A stretch of DNA of 64,000 nucleotides from Hyphomicrobiales bacterium (GCA_027483945.1 JAIXTM010000003.1:181873-245872), one strand, 5' to 3'. Numbered from the stretch's first letter, positions 36,170 through 45,070 are shown. Numbers and translations are program-made. The notes: generated by a model not told the origin, from the letters alone.

Positions 36170-37364
36170 CGAGCGCGTCCGCGAGCCCCTCGCCGACAGC
36201 CGTCCCGGTCGCAGCCGTGGCGACGACCTCGTCGAGCACCGCAAGGTTGGTGACCGAGACCGAATTCACGGACCGGTCCCAGATCCCGCGTTCGAAAAAG
36301 ACGCGAAAAATGACGCCGAAGCCGAGGAGGAACGTGATGTAGGCCAATGCCATGAGCACGACCATGGGGATCGCGCCGGCCGAGGCCAGGCCCGACGACA
36401 GGGTCTGCTGAAGGTTCGGTGCCGCGAACGCCAAGGCGGCCACCAGCAGAAGGCCGATCGTCAGCCACGCCAACGCCGACAGAACCGCTTTGACGTAGAG
36501 CCCGACAAAGGCGCGGCGCCGCAGGTCGCTGGACAGCGCCACGGCACCGAAGCGCAGATGGGACAGGCGGAAGCGTGTGACGATGGCGCTGAGCAGCATC
36601 AGGCACCACAGCGCGAGAAGCGAAAGACCGATGCCGAGGATGGCAAGGCCAACCCCCGATCCGCTGCGCAGGCCACCCGCCTTGGCCGATAGCGCCGAGG
36701 CGATGAAGCCGCCTGCCACGCTCACGGCGATGCCTAGCGCGACCGGCAGGATCGCCGCGAACAGCGTCCCGCCCCTGCCGGTGAAGTCGCCCTCCAGCGA
36801 CCCGAAGAACGTGTTGCGCATCTTGTAGCGCTCCAGCGCCGCGACGCGCCACGGATAGGCGATCCCGAGACTGAACAGCGTGGCGAGGTCCCAGAGGATG
36901 GCCCGGCCCGCATAGGACCAGGCGGAGCCACGCATCCCGAAGCGGACGCCCCGGAACACCGTCCGCGTCGCGCGGTATCGGCGGGCACGGTAACTCGCGT
37001 AATGGGCCAGGACATAGATGACGAGGAAGAGCGGCACGCTCGCGAAGGCGCGGAGCGTCTCGGCATAGAGGCCGGCGGCGAAATACAGGACGTAGATGGG
37101 AACCAGGACCGCGAGCGCGATCAGGAAGCCGATCAGCAGTTCCTTGGCGGTGCCGACATATTCGAAGGCTTCGCCGCCCAGCCTCGTATTGGCCCACAGG
37201 TGTCGGCGCACCCGCGTGGTCAGCCAGAAGCGGTAGAAGCCGAGGGTCGGAATGAGCAGCAGACTGCCCTTGATCAGAAGGCCGCAATAGGCGCCGAAAT
37301 CACCCGAAAACGACATCCGGGTCGGCCGGCCGGGATCTACCGGCACGCGAACGGTCTGGTCCAT
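36153..37364 (-). CDS. YjgN family (DUF898) multi-spanning membrane protein
   Basis: A 403-residue integral membrane protein of the YjgN/DUF898 family, with about eight hydrophobic helices. The family repeats are visible as FSGDFGAYCGLLIKGSLLLI and TLGFYRFWLTTRVRRHLWAN, and again as RGSAWSYAGRAILWDLATLF and GIAYPWRVAALERYKMRNTF, a tandem internal duplication typical of the family. Function is unknown. It heads an operon with the M48 protease and DUF1499 genes. A hairpin with GGGGG at its base lies directly before the start codon. Confidence 0.88.
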   Translation of the reverse strand: MDQTVRVPVDPGRPTRMSFSGDFGAYCGLLIKGSLLLIPTLGFYRFWLTTRVRRHLWANTRLGGEAFEYVGTAKELLIGFLIALAVLVPIYVLYFAAGLYAETLRAFASVPLFLVIYVLAHYASYRARRYRATRTVFRGVRFGMRGSAWSYAGRAILWDLATLFSLGIAYPWRVAALERYKMRNTFFGSLEGDFTGRGGTLFAAILPVALGIAVSVAGGFIASALSAKAGGLRSGSGVGLAILGIGLSLLALWCLMLLSAIVTRFRLSHLRFGAVALSSDLRRRAFVGLYVKAVLSALAWLTIGLLLVAALAFAAPNLQQTLSSGLASAGAIPMVVLMALAYITFLLGFGVIFRVFFERGIWDRSVNSVSVTNLAVLDEVVATAATGTAVGEGLADALDVSGF

Positions 37365-37374
37365 GAAATTGCCC

Positions 37375-37400
37375 CCTGGCCGATTCCGGATCGGCCAAGG
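37375..37400 (-). promoter_or_regulatory. Hairpin next to the DUF898 ribosome-binding site
   Basis: Inverted arms TGGCCGAT and ATCGGCCA (extended by CC/GG with one bulge) surround a 5-base loop between ilvE and the DUF898 gene. On the minus strand the stem ends in GGGGG about 8 bases before the ATG, so the stem may cover the ribosome-binding site. No T-tract follows, so it is not a standard terminator. Confidence 0.35.
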
Positions 37401-37472
37401 GAAACGTTATGGCCGTCTCGAGGCTCTGTCACGCCCCGCCGACGGGTCGGCGCGCCACCTGATCGGCGGTGG

Positions 37473-38360
37473 TCAGGCCGCCTTGGACTTCGGCTGCACC
37501 TCGGCCATGTAGTCCTCCATGAGAACCTTCGTCATGTTGCCGGGCTGGAACCGGTAGGGCCCGATCTCGGAGACGGGCGTGACCTCGGCGGCGGTGCCGG
37601 TGATGAAGCACTCGTTCATGCTCTCCAGTTCCTCCGGCATGATCCGCCGCTCCTGCACTTCGAAACCGCGCCTCTTGGCGAGGTCGATCACGGTGCGGCG
37701 GGTGATGCCGTCCAGGAAACAGTCGGCGATCGGCGTGTGCACGATGCCGTCCCGGATGAAGAAGACATTGGCGCCGGTGCACTCGGCCACGCGGCCCTGC
37801 CAGTCCAGCATCAGGGCGTCGGCATAACCTTTCCGCTCCGCCTGATGCTTGGAGATGGTGCAGATCATGTAGAGGCCCGCCGCCTTGGAATGACAGGGTG
37901 CCGTCTTCGGGTCGGGCCGGCGGAACTCGGCCATGTCGAGACGGATGCCCTTGAGGCGCTCGGCCGGATCGAAATAGCTCGGCCATTCCCAGGTCGCGAT
38001 GGCGAGATGGATCGCGTTGTTCTGGGCCGAAACGCCCATCATCTCGGACCCGCGCCAGGCGACGGGGCGCACATAGGCGTCCTTCTGCCCGTTCTTCTCC
38101 AGGACGAGCCGCTTGGCCGCATCGATCTCGGCGACGCTGTAGGGGATCTCGAAGTCCAGCATATTGGCCGAACGCTTCAGGCGCTCGGAATGCTCGGTGC
38201 ACTTGAAGATCTCGCCGCCATAGGCCCGCTCGCCCTCGAACACGCTCGACCCGTAATGCAGGCCGTGGGTCAGTACGTGCACGTTCGCCTCGCGCCACGG
38301 GATGAGGTTCCCGTCCATCCAGATGTAACCGTTGCGCTGGTCGAAAGGCTGGGCAGCCAT
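37473..38360 (-). CDS. ilvE: Branched-chain amino acid aminotransferase
   Basis: Class IV PLP aminotransferase of 295 residues interconverting Val, Leu and Ile with their 2-keto acids. The PLP lysine is K159 in APCHSKAAGLYM. Also seen are HGLHYGSSVFEGERAY, the substrate loop GRVAECTGANVFFIRDG and the phosphate-binding TGTAAEVTPVSEIG. ATG 38360 is preceded by AGGAG with good spacing; the longer frame upstream is not family-like. It is divergent from the MarR-response regulator-kinase operon across a 160-base spacer holding an inverted repeat, so that MarR protein might influence it. Confidence 0.93.
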   Translation of the reverse strand: MAAQPFDQRNGYIWMDGNLIPWREANVHVLTHGLHYGSSVFEGERAYGGEIFKCTEHSERLKRSANMLDFEIPYSVAEIDAAKRLVLEKNGQKDAYVRPVAWRGSEMMGVSAQNNAIHLAIATWEWPSYFDPAERLKGIRLDMAEFRRPDPKTAPCHSKAAGLYMICTISKHQAERKGYADALMLDWQGRVAECTGANVFFIRDGIVHTPIADCFLDGITRRTVIDLAKRRGFEVQERRIMPEELESMNECFITGTAAEVTPVSEIGPYRFQPGNMTKVLMEDYMAEVQPKSKAA

Positions 38361-38485
38361 TGGCGTTCTCCTATCATCCGGGTCAGGTCGGCCACGCCGT
38401 CGCAACAAATGTGCGCGGAACGGCCCTTTTCGGGTTCTTTCCTGTCCCGTAACGGCCTTGACGAGTAACAATCGCACTGGGATAA

Positions 38486-38500
38486 GTCAACATAGCTGAC
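38486..38500. promoter_or_regulatory. Candidate MarR operator between ilvE and the MarR gene
   Basis: Imperfect palindrome GTCAACATAGCTGAC, symmetric at the outer GTCA/TGAC and at an inner C/G pair. It lies 20 bases before the MarR gene start in the spacer divergent from ilvE. The left half GTCAACA is the same as the half-site of the perfect palindrome at 57737-57753. Confidence 0.4.
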
Positions 38501-38520
38501 GTAACCGGATCGATCGAAAC

Positions 38521-39027
38521 ATGAGCGTTCCCGCCCATACCCGTATCCAGGAGCGCGCGCAGGCGACCGGCCCGGCTGTGGAGCCCAATGCAGATGAGCT
38601 GGATTTCGAGCTCATCGAACTCCTGTTCTTCGCCTATCGCGATTTCGTCGGCGATCCGGATCTCATCCTCGCCCGGTACGAATTCGGCCGTGCGCATCAC
38701 CGGGTGCTTCACTTCGTCAACCGCCGCCCGGGCCTCACCATCGCCGAACTCCTCGACATCCTGCGGATCACCAAGCAGAGTCTGAACCGGGTACTCAAGG
38801 AACTGATCGAGACCGGGTTCGTGGAGCAGCGGGCGGGCGACGTGGACCGGCGCCAGCGTCTCCTGTTCCCCACGCCCAAGGGTGAGGAGCTCGCCATGTC
38901 GCTGGCGCGGATGCAGCATCGCAGGATCGACCGCGCCATCGCCGGAGCGGGCGCCAGCGGCCGCGAGGTGGCGCGCCGGTTCCTGGCCGCCATGGTCGGG
39001 CCCGTCGACGGATCGGAGGGGCGGTGA
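38521..39027 (+). CDS. MarR-family transcriptional regulator (PetP-like)
   Basis: A 168-residue winged-helix regulator. The HTH is in GLTIAELLDILRITKQSLNR and the wing in DVDRRQRLLFPTPKGEELA. Gene order (MarR gene directly ahead of an OmpR-type response regulator, next to ilvE) matches PetP/PetR of Rhodobacter and relatives, where PetP is the MarR partner. The correspondence rests on context. It overlaps the response regulator start (GTGA). It may autoregulate through the inverted repeat just upstream. Confidence 0.87.
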   Translation: MSVPAHTRIQERAQATGPAVEPNADELDFELIELLFFAYRDFVGDPDLILARYEFGRAHHRVLHFVNRRPGLTIAELLDILRITKQSLNRVLKELIETGFVEQRAGDVDRRQRLLFPTPKGEELAMSLARMQHRRIDRAIAGAGASGREVARRFLAAMVGPVDGSEGR

Positions 39028-39746
39028 ACGCGGCCCGCTCCGTCTCCCCGCCGCCGGACGACGCACCCCACATCCTCGTGGTGGACGACGACCGGCGCCT
39101 GCGCGACCTCCTCGCCCGCTTCCTCATGGAGAACGGCTTTCGTGTCACGGTCGCGGCCGACGCCGCCGAGGCCGAGGCCAAGCTCCAGCACCTCGCCTTT
39201 GACTGCCTTGTCCTCGACGTGATGATGCCCGGCGAGAACGGCTTCGACTTCGCGCGACGCCTGCGCAGCACGTCCTCGGTGCCGATCCTGATGCTGACCG
39301 CGCGGGCGGAGCCCGGCGATCGCATCACCGGCCTCGAGATCGGCGCCGACGATTACCTGCCAAAGCCCTTCGAGCCGCGCGAGCTGACCCTGCGCATCGC
39401 CAACGTCATCCGCCGCAAGGGCGGTGCGGAGGCTCCGACACCCCAGCGCGACATCGTGCGCTTCGGCCCCTATCTCTACCGCCCCGCCCGCGGCGAGCTG
39501 CGGCATGGCGAGGAGCTGATCCGGCTCACGGAACGGGAGCGCGAGATGCTCGCCGTGCTCGTAGCGGCCGAGGGCGAGCAGGTGGCGCGCGAGGCCCTAG
39601 CCGGCGGGGCGGCGACCGATGCCAACGAGCGCACCGTCGACGTCCAGATCAACCGGCTGCGCCGCAAGATCGAGCGGGACCCGGGCAATCCGGTCTTCCT
39701 CCAGACCGTGCGCGGGGTCGGCTACCGCCTCGTGATCGACCCGTGA
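39024..39746 (+). CDS. OmpR-family response regulator (PetR-like)
   Basis: Two-component response regulator of 240 residues. The receiver domain has phospho-acceptor D65 (CLVLDVMMPG), acidic pocket DDD at 21-23 and K114 (YLPKPFEPREL). The winged-helix output domain has LTEREREMLAVLV and the recognition region ANERTVDVQINRLRRKIERD. Start GTG 39024 overlaps the MarR stop, preceded by GGAGGGG. The cognate kinase follows after 10 bases. The MarR-RR-HK order suggests one regulatory unit. The stimulus is not readable. Confidence 0.92.
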   Translation: MNAARSVSPPPDDAPHILVVDDDRRLRDLLARFLMENGFRVTVAADAAEAEAKLQHLAFDCLVLDVMMPGENGFDFARRLRSTSSVPILMLTARAEPGDRITGLEIGADDYLPKPFEPRELTLRIANVIRRKGGAEAPTPQRDIVRFGPYLYRPARGELRHGEELIRLTEREREMLAVLVAAEGEQVAREALAGGAATDANERTVDVQINRLRRKIERDPGNPVFLQTVRGVGYRLVIDP

Positions 39747-39756
39747 CGGAGCGGCC

Positions 39757-41121
39757 GTGAAGATCGCGCCGGCGCTCACCGCCACGCCCCGGGGCTGGCT
39801 CCACCGCGTGTCGCGCGCGATGGCGGCGATCCTGCCCAAGCGCCTCTATGCCCGCGCGCTCCTGATCGTCATCGCGCCGGTCGTGCTGCTGCAGTCGATC
39901 CTGCTTTACGCGTTCCTCGAGCGGCACTGGGAGCTGGTCACGCGCCGGCTCTCCTCGGCCGTGACCGCCGACATCGCGGCCCTGATCCAGGTCTGGGAGA
40001 CCTATCCCCAGGACGCGGAGGGAGACCGCCTCTCCGCCATCGGCGACCAGATGGCCCTGGACGTCGATATTCTCGAAGACAGCGAGCTTCCTCCGCCGGG
40101 GCCGAAACCCTTCTTCTCGATCCTCGACCGCGTCCTCTCCGACGAGGTGCGCCGGCGGGTGCGCCGGCCTTACTGGATCGACACGGTCGGGCGCTCGAAC
40201 CTCATCGAGATCCGCGTCCAGCTCGACGATCGCAAGGTCATGCGCATCCTGGCGCGGCGCAGCCTCGCCTACGCCTCCAATTCGCACATCTTCATCCTCT
40301 GGATGGTGGGTTCGTCCCTGGTCCTGCTGGGCGTCGCGGTCGTCATCCTGCGCAACCAGATCCGCCCGATCGTGCGCCTCTCCGAGGCGGCCGAGGCCTT
40401 CGGCAAGGGCCGCGAGATCGAGTTCCGCCCCCGCGGCGCCTCGGAGGTCCGCCAGGCGGGCCGGGCCTTCATCGAGATGAAGCGCCGCATCGAGCGCGCC
40501 ATCGACCAGCGCACGACGATGCTCAACGGCGTTTCCCACGACCTGCGGACCATCCTCACCCGCTTCCGCCTCTCGCTGGCGCTGATGGAGGAAGGGCCGG
40601 AGATCGACGCGCTCCGCAAGGACGTGGACGAAATGACCACGATGCTGGAGGGCTATCTCGCCTTCGCGCGGGGCGACACGGGCGAGGCCTCGCAGGCGGT
40701 GGATATCGCGATGCTGCTCGAGGACGTCCGCGACGACACGGCCCGGCAGGGTCACACGATCACCCTGCGCGCCGACGGCGACCTCGTCGTCACGGTCCGC
40801 CCCGCCGCCCTGCGGCGGCTGGTGACGAACCTCGTCATGAACGCGGTGCGCCATGCGCCGAACGTGGAGATCGCCGCGCGGCGGGACGGGCGCTGGCTCT
40901 CCGTCGTCGTGGACGACGACGGGCCTGGCATCCCGCCGGACCAGCGCGAGGAGGTGTTCAAGCCGTTCGTGCGGCTGGACGAAGCGCGCAACATCGACGA
41001 AGGCGGTTCGGGGCTCGGCCTTGCCATCGCCCGCGACATCGCCCGCTCCCATGGTGGCGAGGTGACCCTCACCGACAGCCCGATGGGCGGCTTGAGGGCT
41101 GTGCTCCGGGTTCCGGTCTAG
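39757..41121 (+). CDS. EnvZ-like membrane sensor histidine kinase
   Basis: A 454-residue two-component kinase. Membrane helices lie at about 31-53 and 178-198 and enclose a ~125-residue periplasmic sensor. HAMP follows, then the H-box with H261 in GVSHDLRTILTRF, the N-box LVTNLVMNAVRHAPN, and G-boxes VVVDDDGPGIPPDQ and GGSGLGLAIARDIA. The HxLRTxLTR form is the EnvZ class. It is downstream of and likely cognate to the adjacent response regulator. Its stop codon shares CTAG with the convergent CNNM-type gene. Confidence 0.92.
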   Translation: MKIAPALTATPRGWLHRVSRAMAAILPKRLYARALLIVIAPVVLLQSILLYAFLERHWELVTRRLSSAVTADIAALIQVWETYPQDAEGDRLSAIGDQMALDVDILEDSELPPPGPKPFFSILDRVLSDEVRRRVRRPYWIDTVGRSNLIEIRVQLDDRKVMRILARRSLAYASNSHIFILWMVGSSLVLLGVAVVILRNQIRPIVRLSEAAEAFGKGREIEFRPRGASEVRQAGRAFIEMKRRIERAIDQRTTMLNGVSHDLRTILTRFRLSLALMEEGPEIDALRKDVDEMTTMLEGYLAFARGDTGEASQAVDIAMLLEDVRDDTARQGHTITLRADGDLVVTVRPAALRRLVTNLVMNAVRHAPNVEIAARRDGRWLSVVVDDDGPGIPPDQREEVFKPFVRLDEARNIDEGGSGLGLAIARDIARSHGGEVTLTDSPMGGLRAVLRVPV

Positions 41122-42425
41122 GCGCCGGCCGCGCGCCGGCCGGGCCGCGTCAGGCGGGTCGCGATCAGCTTATCGATGCGCGACCCGTCGAGATCCACGA
41201 CCTCGAAGCGCCAGCCGCCGGCGTCGAACGTCTCGCCCGCCTGCGGCAGCGCCTTGGCGACAGAGAGGATGAAGCCGGCCAGCGTGTGATAATCCCGCTC
41301 CGCCGGCAGGCGGATGCCGAGAAGGTCCGCCATCTCGTCGGCCGGCATCGATCCGTTGAGCAGGTACGATCCGTCGGGACGGGTGATGGCGTCCGGCTCC
41401 TCGGTCGCTTCGCTGCGGAAGGTGCCGGCAATGGCCTCCAGGATGTCGGACGGCGTTACGATACCTTCGAAGTGCCCATACTCGTCATGGACGATGGCCA
41501 TGGGCACTGACGATTCCTTCAGCCGCTCCAGGACAATGAGCGCACCCACCGTATCGAGCACGGACGGGGCCGGCTGGATGAGCTTGCGGATATCCAGCGC
41601 CCGACGCGACAGGAGCGTGTCGAGCACGTCCTTGATGGCGACGACGCCGAGAACGTCCTCGTTCTCGCCGTCGATCACCGGCAGCCGCGAATGGGGGCTT
41701 TCCAGGATCGTGGCCCGGATCTTGTCCGCCTCCTCGCGCACATCGATCCAGTAGACGTCGCGGCGCGGCGTCATCAGCCCGCGGACATTGCGGTCGGCGA
41801 AGCGCATGATGCCGGCGATCATCTGCCGCTCCTGCGGCTCCAGCACGCCGGCGCTCTCCGCCTCCGCCACCAGCGAGCGGATCTCCTCGTCGGTCACCGC
41901 GTTCTCGCGATCCCCCGACAGGCCGGCCAGCCGCAGGACCAGCGCCTGCGAGCCGTTGAGCAGCCAGACAAGGGGCGCGGCCACGGTCGCGACAAGACGC
42001 ATCGCGGGAGCGACGAGGGCCGCTACCCGCTCGGGGTTGCGCAAGGCGATCTGCTTGGGAACGAGTTCGCCGACGATGAGCGAGAGATACGTGATGGCGC
42101 CGACCACCACGGCGAACGAGATCGGCTCGGCAGTCCGCTCGGTGAGGCCGAAGCCCTGGAGCCAAAAGGCAAAGCGCGTGGCGAGCGTCGCTCCCGAGAA
42201 GGCGCCCGCAATGACGCCGACCAGCGTGATGCCGATCTGGACCGAGGACAGGAAGCGACCGGGCTCGGCCGCGAGGTCCAAGGCTGCCTGCGCGCCGCGC
42301 GTCCCCGCCTCGGCCATCGATTTCAATCGCGCCGGACGGGCGGAAACGACAGCCAGTTCCGACATGGCGAGCAGGCCGTTGATCACGACCAGGACCACCA
42401 CGACGACAAGTTCCAGCCCCAGCAT
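41118..42425 (-). CDS. CNNM/CorC (hemolysin-C) family transporter with DUF21, CBS pair and CorC_HlyC domains
   Basis: A 435-residue membrane protein. The N-terminal DUF21 transmembrane region (VVVLVVINGLLAMSELAVVS onward, about four helices) is followed by a CBS pair near 215-330 (GLMTPRRDVYWIDVREEADK and KDVLDTLLSRRALDIRKLI). A C-terminal CorC_HlyC domain reads ADLLGIRLPAERDYHTLAGF. Such proteins handle divalent cations, mainly Mg2+ or Co2+ efflux; the old hemolysin name is historical. It is convergent with the histidine kinase gene and 68 bases downstream of csaA. Confidence 0.9.
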   Translation of the reverse strand: MLGLELVVVVVLVVINGLLAMSELAVVSARPARLKSMAEAGTRGAQAALDLAAEPGRFLSSVQIGITLVGVIAGAFSGATLATRFAFWLQGFGLTERTAEPISFAVVVGAITYLSLIVGELVPKQIALRNPERVAALVAPAMRLVATVAAPLVWLLNGSQALVLRLAGLSGDRENAVTDEEIRSLVAEAESAGVLEPQERQMIAGIMRFADRNVRGLMTPRRDVYWIDVREEADKIRATILESPHSRLPVIDGENEDVLGVVAIKDVLDTLLSRRALDIRKLIQPAPSVLDTVGALIVLERLKESSVPMAIVHDEYGHFEGIVTPSDILEAIAGTFRSEATEEPDAITRPDGSYLLNGSMPADEMADLLGIRLPAERDYHTLAGFILSVAKALPQAGETFDAGGWRFEVVDLDGSRIDKLIATRLTRPGRRAAGA

Positions 42426-42493
42426 GGCTGTCGCGATCCTCTCTCAGGCCCCGGGTCCAGGCATGGCCGGAGGACCGGGCGTTTCAGCCCCGA

Positions 42494-42853
42494 TTAGTAC
42501 ATCCGCCCGCCATTGGGCACTGCGAAATCGGGCTTAAGGAGCACGACCTCGCCGTCGGCATCCGGCAGGCCGAGGGTCAGGACCTCCGACATGATCGGGC
42601 CGATCTGCCGCGGCGGAAAATTGACGACCGCCAGCACCTGCCGGCCGATCAGGTCGGAGGGGGCGTAGTGGCGGGTGATCTGCGCCGAGGACTTCTTCAC
42701 ACCGAGCGTGTCGCCGAAATCGATCGTCAGCTTGAGGGCGGGCTTGCGCGCCTCCGGGAACGGCTCGGCCGTCAGGATCGTACCGACGCGGATGTCGACC
42801 TTGAGGAAATCCTCGAACGCGACGGTCTGCGACAGGGCAGCCTTCGTGGTCAC
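42494..42853 (-). CDS. csaA: tRNA-binding protein CsaA
   Basis: Small OB-fold tRNA-binding domain protein of 119 residues, related to the C-terminal domain of methionyl-tRNA synthetase. CsaA is described as having chaperone/export-linked activity. Family strings are FEDFLKVDIRVGTILTAEPF, ARKPALKLTIDFG, VLAVVNFPPRQIGPIMSEVL and the end VPNGGRMY. It lies 10 bases downstream of a TetR-type regulator gene, probably in one transcript. Confidence 0.93.
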   Translation of the reverse strand: MTTKAALSQTVAFEDFLKVDIRVGTILTAEPFPEARKPALKLTIDFGDTLGVKKSSAQITRHYAPSDLIGRQVLAVVNFPPRQIGPIMSEVLTLGLPDADGEVVLLKPDFAVPNGGRMY

Positions 42854-42863
42854 GATACGCGTC

Positions 42864-43628
42864 TCAGATCATCGCGGCAGGGTCGGTACCGCCCGCCTTC
42901 GCATAGACCGGCATGTCGTCCGGCGCGGTGTAGCGCCCGTCATCCGGCCGGCGACGGCCACCGCGGCGGCGGCCGCCGGAGCGGCCGATTCCGCCGGCCA
43001 GGGCCGAAAGCGCATTGACGAAGGGCGAGGCGAAGCGGCGCACGTCGTCGGCCCGCTTCAGGATGGTCTCGCCGCGCCGCAATTCCTCGTCGAGCTTGGC
43101 CATGGTCCGCGCCAGGCCCGGATCGTCGTCGTCGAACCAGGTATGGAGCGTGCGCACGAAGGCGAGGACGAGCCCCTGGACTTTCAGCGTGCCGAGGGCG
43201 TCCTCGGTGCGGATCCCCGCGGCCGCCAGCATGTAGCGCTGCGAATTGAGCGCCACGCTGTTCATCGCCGCGGCGGCGGCCGGGTCACGCTCGATCGCCG
43301 GCACGATGCGCCGCAGCGCCGCCTTGTAAGGCGTCATCGCATCGATGCGGCGCATGAGGACGTCGAAGAGCCGGTCGCGCGGATTCTCGCCGGCCATGTC
43401 CTCGCCGTCGTCCTTGAGCACCGCCAGGTCGAACCGCCGCGACAGCGCACCGAGAATCGCACCCTTGGACGGGAACGAGGTCCGCAGGTCAGCCAGCGAC
43501 AGCCCCGCTTCGCGGGCGACATCGGCCAGTTCGATCTCGTGCCACTCCCGGATGGCGGCGAGCGACATCAGCGCATCGACGGCGCGGTCGCGGGGATCGG
43601 TGCGGGTTTCAGCCTTCGGCTCGGTCAT
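42864..43628 (-). CDS. TetR-family transcriptional regulator
   Basis: A 254-residue protein. The N-terminal TetR-like HTH (IELADVAREAGLSLADLRTS, then FPSKGAILGAL) is followed by an all-helical C-terminal domain with RDRLFDVLMRRIDAMTPYKA. The extreme C-terminus (RRGGRRRPDDGRY) is basic and probably disordered. ATG 43628 is favoured by AGGAG 8 bases upstream; an ATG six codons earlier has no such site. It could be confused with COQ9-like proteins, which share the fold, but the HTH looks intact. It is in a minus-strand run between proC and csaA. Confidence 0.8.
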   Translation of the reverse strand: MTEPKAETRTDPRDRAVDALMSLAAIREWHEIELADVAREAGLSLADLRTSFPSKGAILGALSRRFDLAVLKDDGEDMAGENPRDRLFDVLMRRIDAMTPYKAALRRIVPAIERDPAAAAAMNSVALNSQRYMLAAAGIRTEDALGTLKVQGLVLAFVRTLHTWFDDDDPGLARTMAKLDEELRRGETILKRADDVRRFASPFVNALSALAGGIGRSGGRRRGGRRRPDDGRYTAPDDMPVYAKAGGTDPAAMI

Positions 43629-43700
43629 GGCATGCGCTCCTGACATTCGTGCCCTGTCGCTCCTGAACATAGGGACCAACGGGCGCTTTGGGCAGGGGGC

Positions 43701-44528
43701 TCAGCCGGAGAGTTCGCCAGCGCGCCGCTTCGCCGCCGCCACGGCACGGACCAGCAGCGGCTCCATCCCCGCCCTCTCGTCCATCAGCACGGTCAGCGCG
43801 GCCGCCGTCGTGCCGCCGGGCGAGGTGACGTTTTCCCGAAGCCGTGCAGGCGGCAGATCGGACTGTGCGATGAGGGCCCCGGCTCCGGAGACGGTGGCGC
43901 AGGCAAGCCGCGCCGCCAGCTCCGCCGGAAGGCCCGCCTCGACGCCGGCCCGCGCGAGCGTCTCGGCCAGGAGGAAGATATAGGCCGGACCCGACCCCGA
44001 GACGGCCGTCACCGCGTCGATCAGCCCCTCGTCGTCCACCCATTCCACGATGCCGACCGCTTTGAGCAGGGCATCGGCGACGTCCCGCTGCCGGGGCGAC
44101 GTGCCGGGCGCAGCGAAGGCGCCCGTCGCCCCGTGGCCAATCGAGGCGGGCAGGTTCGGCATGGCCCGCACGAAGGCGGCCGCCTTGGGCAGGCGGCCCG
44201 ACAGATCGGCGACGGTCTTGCCGGCCAGCACGGAGACGACGAGCGCGCCGTCCGCCAACGGGGCGAGCCCGGGCGCAGCGGCGTCCAGCGTCTGCGGCTT
44301 GATGGCGAGGACCACGACCTCGAAAGGGCCGGGCGCGGCCGGGTTGACCACGATGCCGTGCCGCTGCGCGACGGCGGCGGCATCGGCCGAGACATGAGGG
44401 TCCATGACGGTGACGCGATCGCCCGCGAGCCCCTGTCCCAGCCAGCCTTCCAGCATGGCGAGCCCCATCTTGCCGGCCCCGACGAGCAGGACCGATCGGG
44501 GCATCGCGGGATTGGCGGGGGCAGTCAT
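43701..44528 (-). CDS. proC: Pyrroline-5-carboxylate reductase
   Basis: Final enzyme of proline synthesis, NAD(P)H-dependent reduction of pyrroline-5-carboxylate, 275 residues. The Rossmann motif is VLLVGAGKMGLAMLEGWL near residue 12, with EVVVLAIKPQTLDAAAPGLA, FVRAMPNLPASIGHGATGAF and the catalytic C-terminal region VSGSGPAYIFLLAETLARAG and NVTSPGGTTAAALTVL. The start at 44528 gives the usual short N-terminus. It follows the YbjN gene by 41 bases, an arrangement often seen in Hyphomicrobiales. Confidence 0.94.
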   Translation of the reverse strand: MTAPANPAMPRSVLLVGAGKMGLAMLEGWLGQGLAGDRVTVMDPHVSADAAAVAQRHGIVVNPAAPGPFEVVVLAIKPQTLDAAAPGLAPLADGALVVSVLAGKTVADLSGRLPKAAAFVRAMPNLPASIGHGATGAFAAPGTSPRQRDVADALLKAVGIVEWVDDEGLIDAVTAVSGSGPAYIFLLAETLARAGVEAGLPAELAARLACATVSGAGALIAQSDLPPARLRENVTSPGGTTAAALTVLMDERAGMEPLLVRAVAAAKRRAGELSG

Positions 44529-44569
44529 GGCGCCGGTCCTTCGTTTGAAGCCGGGCGCCGGCCTCAGCT

Positions 44570-45070
44570 TCAGGCCTCGCCCTCGGTCTCGAACAGCACG
44601 CCGTCGAGCGCTTCCCGCGGCGTCTTCCCGGCCCATAGCACGAACTGGAACGCCTGATAGTAGCGGTCGCACGCTTCGGTGGCCGCGTTGAGCAGCATCT
44701 CTGCCTGTTCGGGCGTCGGCTCGGCGCCCCCTGCCAGCAGCAGCGCGTGCCGGAACATGACGACGTTCTCGGCGCTCCACAGGTCGAAATGGCCGACCCA
44801 CATCTGCTCGTTCACGAGCGAGACGAGCTGAAGCAGCTCCGTGCGCCGGCGTTCCGGGACCTTCAGGTCGAAGGCGCAGGCGACATGCAGCGCCTCGACA
44901 TCCTCGATCCACGTGAAGGCGACATGGTACTGCGTCCAGATGCCGGCGGCCGACACCGACAATTCGTTCGTGCCGGCGCGGTCGAAGGTCCAGTCCAGCG
45001 CGGTGGCGAGCCGCTCGAACGCGTCGAGCGGGTGTTCGAGCCGGCCAGTCATGTCGTCGAGATGCGGCAT
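44570..45070 (-). CDS. YbjN domain-containing protein
   Basis: A 166-residue soluble protein of the YbjN family, which has a type III secretion chaperone-like fold and no settled function. Recognisable strings are HPLDAFERLATALDWTFDRA, YHVAFTWIEDVEALHVACAF, LLQLVSLVNEQMWVGHFDLW and LLNAATEACDRYYQAFQFVL. The start at 45070 is supported by AGGA upstream. It precedes proC in the same direction. Related proteins are thought to act as chaperones or motility regulators, but nothing here shows that. Confidence 0.87.
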   Translation of the reverse strand: MPHLDDMTGRLEHPLDAFERLATALDWTFDRAGTNELSVSAAGIWTQYHVAFTWIEDVEALHVACAFDLKVPERRRTELLQLVSLVNEQMWVGHFDLWSAENVVMFRHALLLAGGAEPTPEQAEMLLNAATEACDRYYQAFQFVLWAGKTPREALDGVLFETEGEA

